Assembly (NCBI RefSeq): GCF_015624485.1
Contig: NZ_CP061378.1
Location: forward strand, 2,046,001-2,110,000
Origin: Bradyrhizobium genosp. L
Lineage (GTDB): Bacteria > Pseudomonadota > Alphaproteobacteria > Rhizobiales > Xanthobacteraceae
Direction: 5' to 3'
DNA length: 64,000 nt
Part shown: positions 26,816 to 33,962 of the stretch, piece after piece
How positions within the stretch are numbered: position 1 is the stretch's first letter
How the letters are laid out: each line of letters starts with the position of its first letter
The notes under the pieces: generated by a model
What the model was told of the DNA's origin: nothing
Databases searched by the model: none
Seen by the model: only the letters and a program-made list of their open reading frames with translations
Made by a program: the position numbers and the translations under genes

Positions 26816-28125
26816 ACGCCGAGCTGGAGCAGGCGGACCGCGCGATTGGGCGCTATCTGGCCGTCGGAATGGCGCTGGTTGCGCTCGTTGTCTTCGGGAT
26901 CGGCGGCTGGGCCACCACCGCCGAACTGTCCAGCGCGGTGATCGCGCCCGGCGTGATTGTTGTCGATTCCAGCGTCAAGAAGGTTCAGCACCTGACAGGC
27001 GGCGTCGTCGGCGAACTGCGCGTCCGCGACGGCGATCGAGTCCGAGCCGGAGATATTCTGGTTCGCCTGGATGAAACTCAAACCCGCGCGGCAGCAAGCA
27101 TCGTCACGAAGAACGTCGATGAGCTGCTTGCGCGCCAAGCACGTCTCGAGACAGAGCGCGACAACCTGACCGAGATCTCCTTTCCATCCAATCTGCTCGA
27201 CCGGGCGCGCGATCCAAGCTCGGACGCCGGGCGTGCCGTCGCGGCAGAACGCAGCCTTTTCGATTTGCGGCGCCAATCCAGAGACGGACAGAAATCGCAG
27301 TTGAAGGAGCGCAGCGTCCAACTCCAGGAAGAAATCAAGGGTTATCAGGGACAGCTCGAGGCCAAAGCCAAAGAAGTTGATTTTGTGCAAAAGGAGCTCG
27401 GAGGCGTACGCAGCCTTTGGGAAAAGAACCTGGTGCCCATCAGTCGATTGACGGCGCTCGAACGCGATGCGGCGCGGATCGAAGGCGAGCGCAGCCAGCT
27501 CACCGGGATGATCGCGCAGGCAAGAGGCAAGATCGCCGAAATCCAGCTTCAGATCATCCAGATCGAACAGGATCTCCGTACCGAAGTGGGCAAGGATCTC
27601 GTGGAGACGCGCTCGAAGATTTCAGAGCTGTCCGATCGAAAGGTCGCCGCGGTTGATCAGCTCAATCGCACCGAGATCCGGGCGCCCCAGAATGGAATCG
27701 TGCACCAGCTCTCGGTACATACGGTTGGCGGGGTGATCGCTCCGGGCGAGCAAATCATGTTGATTGTGCCCGACGCCGACGTGCTGGCGGTGGAAGTCAA
27801 GATTGCACCGCAGGACATCGATCATGTACATGTCGGCCAGCCTGCCATCCTGAGGCTGTCAGCGTTCAACCAGCGCACGACGCCGGAAATTACGGGTGGG
27901 GTGAGTGTCGTTTCCCCGGATCTCACGCAGGATCAACGTACGGGCACGAGTTTCTACATGGCTCGCATCGCTCTCAGGCCCGAAGAGCTTGAAAAGCTCG
28001 GCGGCGCCAAGCTGATTCCTGGAATGCCCGCCGACGCGTTCATTCAAACGGGCGGCCGGACGGCCCTTTCGTACCTGATCAAGCCGCTCCGCGATCAGGC
28101 TGCGCGGGCGCTCAAGGAGCCTTGA
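26812..28125 (+). CDS. Type I secretion periplasmic adaptor (HlyD family, PrtE-like)
   Basis: A 437-residue membrane fusion protein. One N-terminal membrane helix (AVGMALVALVVFGIGGWATT, residues about 18 to 37) is followed by a lipoyl-type domain (VKKVQHLTGGVVGELRVRDGD), a long coiled-coil hairpin (about residues 90 to 280), the second lipoyl half (TEIRAPQNGIVHQLSVHTVGG) and a beta-barrel end (GMPADAFIQTGGRTALSYL). It links the inner-membrane ABC protein to a TolC-type channel. The ATG overlaps the ABC gene stop (ATGA). It ends eight bases before a convergent gene. Confidence 0.94.
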   Translation: MNAELEQADRAIGRYLAVGMALVALVVFGIGGWATTAELSSAVIAPGVIVVDSSVKKVQHLTGGVVGELRVRDGDRVRAGDILVRLDETQTRAAASIVTKNVDELLARQARLETERDNLTEISFPSNLLDRARDPSSDAGRAVAAERSLFDLRRQSRDGQKSQLKERSVQLQEEIKGYQGQLEAKAKEVDFVQKELGGVRSLWEKNLVPISRLTALERDAARIEGERSQLTGMIAQARGKIAEIQLQIIQIEQDLRTEVGKDLVETRSKISELSDRKVAAVDQLNRTEIRAPQNGIVHQLSVHTVGGVIAPGEQIMLIVPDADVLAVEVKIAPQDIDHVHVGQPAILRLSAFNQRTTPEITGGVSVVSPDLTQDQRTGTSFYMARIALRPEELEKLGGAKLIPGMPADAFIQTGGRTALSYLIKPLRDQAARALKEP

Positions 28126-28132
28126 TAGACGT

Positions 28133-29320
28133 TCAAATCTTCCCCACCCGAGGGTGTCTCGACAGGGCCAGAACGGCGCGCAACCTTTCCCATCCGGGAA
28201 ACATCGGTAGATCTCGGCTGATTGACGCGGCTGGGTCTTTCCGTATCGACGCTGCTGACGCGCGTCGATACGCCCGGAAATTCCGGCAATCGAGCAAAGC
28301 AGAGGGCAAGAGGACGTAGCGAAGCCCGGGGAAGCGAGCCTGCAGCAGTCGCCGGCGAAGCTGCAGTTTGGGGATCACGCGCGCGGACGCAGGAGGCGGG
28401 ATTTTTACCTTCAGCAGAGTGGTCAGCGTAAGAAACTGGGTCTCGATGGCATTTTTCGTCAGGTCATGAGGAGCGAGAGCCTCCAACGTGTCCCAGTCGA
28501 TGGACTCAGGTGCTGCGACAAGCATGCTGAGATCGAGCAGGTGACGCAAATCCACATTGCCAAGCCAGTAGTCAGAGTCCTGAAACTGGTCATGGATCGT
28601 CAAGATGAAGGCTTGGTAGGTCGGCGTCGGGACATACGCTTCGCCTGGCCCAACTTTGATCAATCGCCAAATCTCGCTTGAATCCACCGGTGTGCGGTAA
28701 AAGAAGGCCGGTCCCGGCAGTGTCCGATGCAGGTCGATCATGCCAGCATCGTCCGCTCGTCCCAGATCCACATGCCATTTTTCGGCATCCGCGGGCGTCT
28801 GATTGTGGACGATATAATCTGACGCAAGAAGCGCTTCCAACGCAGCGCTCACTTCGGACGGAGACACCATGATATCCAAATCGGTCAGAATCCGGCTGCC
28901 GCGAAACGCCGGGATCGTCGCGAGCATCGCAGTTCCCTTGAGCAACCGCGGTGTTATGCCTCGCTTGTTCAACGCCACGATCGCGTCGATCAATTGGCTA
29001 GAAAGCCGTTCATTGCGCAACAGATTGCGGTTGAACGTCTCCCGGATCAGAATGCTCACGTCCTCTGGAATGCGGTCGCTGAACCGATTTGCAAAGTCCA
29101 TCAGCGCCGGGGTCGTAAGCGTTTGGTTGGCGAGGCCGACGAACGGCAGCCAGTTGATCTGCTCGGGCAGGGAGCCTTGGAGGCATTGGCACAATTGAAG
29201 GAATGATTGGCTCCGGCCAGTGGCTCGCCTGAGCAAACGGTTCAGTCGGGTTCGAGGCGTGTCGTCTCTGCGCCCCGCCGGCGGCGGACTTCGCGAACCT
29301 ATGCTCGATTCCAGCCTCAT
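28133..29320 (-). CDS. Nucleotidyltransferase-family protein (NTP_transf_5-like)
   Basis: A protein of about 395 residues of the uncharacterised nucleotidyltransferase group that accompanies HprK-related kinases and polysaccharide loci. The key segment is LLKGTAMLATIPAFRGSRIL followed by TDLDIMVSPSEV, with the two aspartates (DLD) expected to bind metal. WHVDLGRADDAGMIDLHRTL matches the second conserved part. The start is unsure: ATG at 29320 is 17 bases after the upstream stop; ATG at 29389 would overlap it. It is coupled to the HprK-related kinase gene upstream. The substrate is unknown; it may add a nucleotide to a protein, peptide or sugar. Confidence 0.72.
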   Translation of the reverse strand: MRLESSIGSRSPPPAGRRDDTPRTRLNRLLRRATGRSQSFLQLCQCLQGSLPEQINWLPFVGLANQTLTTPALMDFANRFSDRIPEDVSILIRETFNRNLLRNERLSSQLIDAIVALNKRGITPRLLKGTAMLATIPAFRGSRILTDLDIMVSPSEVSAALEALLASDYIVHNQTPADAEKWHVDLGRADDAGMIDLHRTLPGPAFFYRTPVDSSEIWRLIKVGPGEAYVPTPTYQAFILTIHDQFQDSDYWLGNVDLRHLLDLSMLVAAPESIDWDTLEALAPHDLTKNAIETQFLTLTTLLKVKIPPPASARVIPKLQLRRRLLQARFPGLRYVLLPSALLDCRNFRAYRRASAASIRKDPAASISRDLPMFPGWERLRAVLALSRHPRVGKI

Positions 29321-29336
29321 GGGAGATGTCTGCTCA

Positions 29337-30476
29337 TCAGTTTCGGGCGTCACATAGCTGACGCAGGACGTTGCTGGCGTCGGCTGCATCTGAATATTGC
29401 AACTCGAATGATTGAGCGAGGGCCGTTGATCGGCTTAGCGACGCGAAGGTCTGGCTGGTCATCCGGCCATCTGACGAGCACGAGCTGTCAATCAGTCTCC
29501 GCATCGTCTCGAGCTGGCCGAGCGGATTCAATTGAGTGGGCGTATCGGGCGATCGATTGATGAAGACAATCCATCCCAAGGGCAGGTCGGGGCTGTCCTT
29601 GCAATCGGGAATTGGTAGATACCGTACATCCTGGCCATCCGGACGCCGGCTGATTTGCGACTTGGCGAAATCAGGGAAAAGTCGCTCAATGATTGGCCAC
29701 GCCCCCGTCTTGATCGACGGTGGGAAAGCGACCCCCGTTGCCCGGCCGTCGGGTGCGATCAGAACGATGTCGTCGCCGGCGTACTGGAAGCCGGCTTTCA
29801 TCAGATGGACCGCCAGCGTGGACTTGCCGGAGCCAGGCATACCGCTCACGACGAGATACTTTCCATTCAAGGCGAGACAGCCTGCGTGAAGCGCGATGTC
29901 GTTTGGATTTGCCCGCATCACCAACTCGGTGACGCGTGCCTTGAACACTGGAGCAAGCTCCGCAGGCACGCAATGATCGACACAAGCTCCATTTCTGAAG
30001 ATGTGAACGTCGCCGTCGATCTCGATGACCTGGAAGCGATGGGCAACATCGAGCAACGGCCCCATGCGTTCGAATAGCGGAGCCAATATGCCGGCGATGC
30101 GTGCACTCGACGTCTGAACATCGAAAGCCACGCGGCCTAGCTCGACAGAGAACGCGTGGGCAGCGTTCAGCGTCCAGTCTACGTCCAGCAGTTCGAGGTC
30201 AAGCCAGGCTTGCAGGGCCTGATTCAGATGACGTCGAGCCGTCGCGTAGTCCAGCCCGGAATCCGTCAATTCGCGACAGATCGTTCCAACCGACTTGTTG
30301 TCCAGGATGCTGCACCAAATGTACGCGGCGGTTTGGTTGAGCTCGTAGATCTTCTGCAAGTGTTCGCTAAAAAGGACCGGCCGCTCATCGAGCAACGAGA
30401 ATGACACTCCCTTTGCCGGACGCAGCGAACCGGTCAGGTCCCAGATGCGAGCGCTTGCGGAGTCCGTGGTCTCCAT
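29337..30476 (-). CDS. HprK-related kinase with N-terminal PqqD-like domain
   Basis: A protein of about 379 residues. The N-terminal 100 residues look PqqD-like (QKIYELNQTAAYIWCSILDN, the typical start of peptide-binding PqqD/RRE domains). The C-terminal part is an HPr kinase-like P-loop domain with Walker A VVSGMPGSGKSTLAVHLMK near residue 212, FQYAGDDIVLI and a later VFINRSPD. HPr kinase phosphorylates a serine in the sugar-phosphotransferase protein HPr; HprK-related proteins in polysaccharide and PEP-CTERM loci have other, unknown targets. ATG at 30476 is chosen; GTG at 30551 is possible. The PqqD part suggests it handles a peptide, and a candidate peptide is encoded divergently 167 bases away. 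Confidence 0.75.
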   Translation of the reverse strand: METTDSASARIWDLTGSLRPAKGVSFSLLDERPVLFSEHLQKIYELNQTAAYIWCSILDNKSVGTICRELTDSGLDYATARRHLNQALQAWLDLELLDVDWTLNAAHAFSVELGRVAFDVQTSSARIAGILAPLFERMGPLLDVAHRFQVIEIDGDVHIFRNGACVDHCVPAELAPVFKARVTELVMRANPNDIALHAGCLALNGKYLVVSGMPGSGKSTLAVHLMKAGFQYAGDDIVLIAPDGRATGVAFPPSIKTGAWPIIERLFPDFAKSQISRRPDGQDVRYLPIPDCKDSPDLPLGWIVFINRSPDTPTQLNPLGQLETMRRLIDSSCSSDGRMTSQTFASLSRSTALAQSFELQYSDAADASNVLRQLCDARN

Positions 30477-30559
30477 AAGATGCCGATGCTGAAATCGTGC
30501 CAAAACAGTATCTGCCACTAAACAATCGTCGCGCTCGGCCGATCTGTCCACATTTTATT

Positions 30560-30643
30560 TACCGGAGATTGCCCGTTCAACGTTTGACGATTTAATTTAT
30601 TTTAACTAAGGTGTTTAAATGCAGTTAATCTATAGGTGATATA
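30560..30643. promoter_or_regulatory. AT-rich divergent promoter region of kinase and peptide genes
   Basis: The stretch between the divergent kinase and peptide genes carries GATTTAATTTATTTTAACTAA and GTTTAAATGCAG, then TAGGTGAT as ribosome binding site of the peptide gene. It belongs to the series of ATTTAA-rich islands of this locus. Confidence 0.55.
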
Positions 30644-30880
30644 ATGGAAAAATCACAACAAAACCAGACGCCTGACGAGGCTGCGGTGGAAGATCGCCGG
30701 AAATTCCTCGCTGCATGCGGCAAGTTTGCTGTCGTCACACCGCCCGCCATTACAATGCTCCTGTCGACATCGCTGACGTCCGATGCGATCGCTCGCTCCG
30801 GTGGGTCGGAGCCCGGACCAAAGCCGCCCCCCGATGGCATCGTGGGGTGGCTTGAATCGCTGCTCGATCGATTATTTTGA
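30644..30880 (+). CDS. Small peptide with Tat-like signal and amphipathic tail
   Basis: A 78-residue protein. Residues 18 to 51 look like a twin-arginine signal: EDRRKFLAACGKF, then VVTPPAITMLLSTSLTS, then DAIA followed by RS as a plausible cleavage site. Cleavage would release about 28 residues: a Gly/Pro-rich link (SGGSEPGPKPPPD) and a short helix GIVGWLESLLDRLF that is amphipathic. AGGTGAT precedes the ATG. It is divergent from the PqqD/HprK-like kinase gene and may be its substrate, but this is inference. It could instead be a small exported structural protein. A Cys lies inside the hydrophobic stretch. Confidence 0.65.
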   Translation: MEKSQQNQTPDEAAVEDRRKFLAACGKFAVVTPPAITMLLSTSLTSDAIARSGGSEPGPKPPPDGIVGWLESLLDRLF

Positions 30881-30943
30881 CAGGCGCGAAGACCGTCGCG
30901 ACGTTCAGGGCCTGTCTGTTCGATTTCAGATCGAGGCCGGCCC

Positions 30944-31462
30944 CTATTTCGCGTTCGGATCGAGCCCCTGGTGGCCTCCCGTCTCCGTCTGCAAGGCCTG
31001 ACTGATATGATCCAGGACCTCGACGTCCGGATCGTCACTCGGGAGCGGAGATGGATCGGGGTCGCGGCGAGGGGATGCATCATTTCTTCCGCCGATGGCT
31101 CTGATGGCGTCTACAATCTGCTCGCGAGGATGCGTGCCGGCTGCGAGCAGGCCTTTCGCATAGATCATCCAAAGATGCGCGCCTCCTGCCGTCTCCAGCA
31201 CCGGGTGATTGCCGGCGATGGTCGCGATGGCGGTCTCGCTGAACGTGGCGATCTGCTGATCCAGTGTATCTGCGGCAATTTCCCTGGCGGATCGCCATCG
31301 GTGAAGCAGCCAGATGACGGCGACTTCGGTCATGCTGGCCTGAACCGCCGTTGGTAAGTCTGTCGCAACCAATGTGGGGCGTGGCCGATCAGGCTCCTCG
31401 ATAAGCTTGCGTTCACCAAGCCTCTTGAAGATGTCCTGGGGGCGGTCGTCGTCCGTACTCAC
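30944..31462 (-). CDS. Hypothetical protein, Pro/Asp-rich tail
   Basis: A 172-residue protein beginning at a GTG (MSTDDDRPQDIFKRLGERKL) chosen because GGAGGT lies six bases upstream. The middle part (ASMTEVAVIWLLHRWRSARE, then TFSETAIATIAGNHPVLETA) is helical; the last 50 residues are rich in Pro and Asp and look disordered. It has no signal peptide. It converges on the small Tat-like peptide gene. I do not recognise the family. Confidence 0.55.
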   Translation of the reverse strand: MSTDDDRPQDIFKRLGERKLIEEPDRPRPTLVATDLPTAVQASMTEVAVIWLLHRWRSAREIAADTLDQQIATFSETAIATIAGNHPVLETAGGAHLWMIYAKGLLAAGTHPREQIVDAIRAIGGRNDASPRRDPDPSPLPSDDPDVEVLDHISQALQTETGGHQGLDPNAK

Positions 31463-31599
31463 CTCGTGACCTCCAGGGCGCAATACCCGTGGTCGGATGC
31501 CGAACCGGCCGGCGGCCGCCTCTGGGAAGCCCATATACCCGGATGCGTCGGTGGGATAATCGTGGCGCAGCACACCTATCTACCTCGTCCTGCAATTGT

Positions 31600-31701
31600 T
31601 TTTCTCAAATCATTATTTGTTCTGGCTCGACTTGAGCTGGATGCATTTAATGTGATACAACTAGAGAGGGTGATCATTTAACTGGGATTTATGGGCGAGC
31701 G
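31600..31701. promoter_or_regulatory. AT-rich upstream region of the second H-NS gene
   Basis: The stretch contains AAATCATTATTTGTTC, GCATTTAATGTG and GATCATTTAACT just before the H-NS gene at 31702. It likely holds its promoter, and autoregulation is plausible for an AT-binding protein. Confidence 0.45.
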
Positions 31702-32064
31702 ATGGAAAAGCTTGAATTGGAAAGAATGTCGATCGATGCGCTCTGGCACCTGCACGAAGAGGCCAGCAGAATACTTGCCGCGCGAATTGCCGCCGAAATG
31801 CACGAATTGGAGAAGCGGCTGACATACCTCAACAGGGATACGAGCAGACTCGCGGGAGAAATGCCGCCGGAGGATGGATATAAGCTCCGTCGCGCATATC
31901 CCGTCGTTCTGCCCAAATATCAAAATCCATCGTCTCCCTCCGAGACCTGGTCGGGTCGCGGAAAGCGACCACGTTGGCTGGCAACTGCCATCACTTCCGG
32001 CCACACGATCGAGGAGTTCAGAATCGACGGGGATGCACGTCGAAAATCGCTTCGCAAGGGCTGA
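31702..32064 (+). CDS. H-NS-family nucleoid protein (second copy)
   Basis: A 120-residue H-NS-like protein closely related to the one at 14637. The N-terminal coiled coil (ALWHLHEEASRILAARIAAE) is followed by the DNA-binding motif PKYQNPSSPSETWSGRGKRP. It differs mostly in the linker. It is expected to bind AT-rich DNA and to form mixed oligomers with the first copy. It sits between the peptide-kinase group and the priming glycosyltransferase, next to AT-rich promoter islands. Confidence 0.88.
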   Translation: MEKLELERMSIDALWHLHEEASRILAARIAAEMHELEKRLTYLNRDTSRLAGEMPPEDGYKLRRAYPVVLPKYQNPSSPSETWSGRGKRPRWLATAITSGHTIEEFRIDGDARRKSLRKG

Positions 32065-32229
32065 GCTGCTGCGAACTGCCGTCGCCGCTGAAAGTATTGA
32101 ACCACGCCTGTTTCCCTCCTCTATCGCGGCCTGCCTGAATTCCAGCGGTTGGTCTCCCGATCGACCAAGCCCCACCGACGGAATCTCATCTCCCCTTGTT
32201 CAAGGTCGGCAAATTCAACAACGAACCGC

Positions 32230-33696
32230 TCAGTACGCATTTCGACAGCGCAGGACCTCGACAATCGTTCGAAGCAAGATGGTGAGGTCGAGACGAAGGC
32301 TCCAATTGTCGATGTACCAGAGATCGTATTCGACCCTGCGCTGAACGTCTGACGAAGTCGGGGTTGGCCCGCGGCATCCGTGCACTTGCGCCCAACCGGT
32401 CAGGCCGGGTTTCATGCGATGCCGGGACGCGTAATTGCTGACAGCCTGGTCGAACTGCTGGTCGTGAGCAATTGCATGGGGCCGGGGTCCGACGATCGAC
32501 ATGCTGCCATTCAGCACGTTGAGGAGCTGAGGCAACTCGTCGATGCTGGTCATGCGGAGAATGCGGCCAAGGCGCGTGACCCTGGGATCCCGACGTGTCG
32601 CCTGCGCAATCGTCGTGCCGTTTTCCTGAACGGACATTGTCCGGAATTTGTAGATATCGAAGCGTCTGCCGTTGAATCCGCAGCGTGCTTGTCGAAAGAA
32701 GATCGGGCCGGGCGAGTCGAGTTTGATCGCAAGTGCGACCACCGCAAGCGGGATCGAAAGCACGATCAGGGATACCAGCGCGATCGCAACGTCGAGGGCT
32801 CGCTTGGTGCCGCACTCGAACGGTGTCAGCGGTCCACGCTGAAGCTCGATGGTGACGGAGTTTCCGATCTGCTCGACGGGTTGGCTAAAGATCGCCGCCG
32901 TTGGCCCTAGCGGAATCAGCTTGACGGGGAGGGGCAGCACCCGGAGGCCCATAACTAGCTCGCGGATGCTCGACAGACGCGTCATATCGGTTCCGACGAT
33001 GATTTCCTCGATGTCGGAGCCGCGAACGCGCCGTATCGTGCTGGCGACGATTTCCTCTCTGCTCGGCGATCCTTCTTGCGAGGTGACCGCGAGATGCCAG
33101 CCCACCGAAAATCCGAGGCCGTCCAGGGTGCGCGTGAGGTTGTCTGCGGCCGCTGGCGGGCAATCGGTGATCAGGACAATCTTGCGGCGCAGGCGGCCCG
33201 ACGACAAGCCGCTGCGAATAGCGTTCGTCCAGCTCATCCGACGGGCGACCAGTGCTCCAACGCCGATCACCGCAAACGAGATATTCGCGTCGCGTAACAA
33301 GTCTGCGTCAGCCTTGAGAGCGAACATCGCACCCGCTAGCAGCAGAAAGATCGCAATCCAAATCAACAAAATGGTTCGGATCTGACCTGACAGCCCGGCC
33401 GTCGCGTTCGAGCCGTACATCCCGCAATTCTTCATCAACGAAACGAAGAGAGCTGCCACCAGGATGCCCGATCCTGCATGTTGGACGATGTCGCCCGCGG
33501 TCCCGTATTCGCGCACGTGATGGATCGCTCCGGTGAGGATGCTCGCCAACAGGATCACCGCCGCATCACCCGCAACGGACAGCGGCTCGGTAGATCCGTA
33601 TCCCAGTGGCCATCTCAGCCCTCGGCTGGGGCCGGAATGGTCGAGCAATTCAGCTGTGTGACGAGCTGCCGCGGCGTGACGCTTGCCAAAAGCCAT
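32230..33696 (-). CDS. Exopolysaccharide priming sugar transferase (polyprenyl glycosylphosphotransferase)
   Basis: A 488-residue enzyme that starts repeat-unit synthesis by moving a sugar-1-phosphate onto undecaprenyl phosphate. The N-terminal half has four membrane helices (for example DAAVILLASILTGAIHH, TILLIWIAIFLLLAGAMFAL) and a Rossmann-like region; the C-terminal part is the bacterial sugar transferase domain, with KRALDVAIALVSLIVLS, SPGPIFFRQARCGFNGRRF, YKFRTM and GLTGWAQVHG. GGAG lies six bases before the ATG. Which sugar it uses (Glc, Gal or other) cannot be told. It is transcribed apart from the Wzc-like gene. Confidence 0.93.
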   Translation of the reverse strand: MAFGKRHAAAARHTAELLDHSGPSRGLRWPLGYGSTEPLSVAGDAAVILLASILTGAIHHVREYGTAGDIVQHAGSGILVAALFVSLMKNCGMYGSNATAGLSGQIRTILLIWIAIFLLLAGAMFALKADADLLRDANISFAVIGVGALVARRMSWTNAIRSGLSSGRLRRKIVLITDCPPAAADNLTRTLDGLGFSVGWHLAVTSQEGSPSREEIVASTIRRVRGSDIEEIIVGTDMTRLSSIRELVMGLRVLPLPVKLIPLGPTAAIFSQPVEQIGNSVTIELQRGPLTPFECGTKRALDVAIALVSLIVLSIPLAVVALAIKLDSPGPIFFRQARCGFNGRRFDIYKFRTMSVQENGTTIAQATRRDPRVTRLGRILRMTSIDELPQLLNVLNGSMSIVGPRPHAIAHDQQFDQAVSNYASRHRMKPGLTGWAQVHGCRGPTPTSSDVQRRVEYDLWYIDNWSLRLDLTILLRTIVEVLRCRNAY

Positions 33697-33719
33697 CGAA
33701 AACTCCAGCAGGTCGCAAA

Positions 33720-33800
33720 ATGAAATGATTTGAATTAATCGAATTAAATTGCATTAACCAAGTATTAATCAATTTAAATATTAAATCAACATTTAAATCG
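33720..33800. promoter_or_regulatory. AT-rich island upstream of the priming transferase
   Basis: Very dense in TTAAAT/ATTTAA (GAATTAATCGAATTAAATTG, AATTTAAATATTAAATC, ACATTTAAATCG). It is the likely promoter and regulator site of the minus-strand transferase gene. Confidence 0.6.
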
Positions 33801-33962
33801 CCATGGAGCGCGGGTCTCGCGTCAGGCGAGTAGGGCACGGCCGCTCTCGCGGCCAGACAGGCCGGCCCAGGCCCGCCGCTGGCTCCACGCAACGTCGACC
33901 GCCCCCGGCGTACATAGACGAAGGACGTTGCTCGGAATCTCGGTGGCAGAAATCGAAGCGGC

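Noticed and set aside
29337..30476. Classical HPr kinase/phosphorylase controlling carbon metabolism
   Set aside because: The normal alphaproteobacterial hprK lies near PTS and two-component genes and is about 150 residues; this protein is longer, has a PqqD-like part and sits in a polysaccharide locus.
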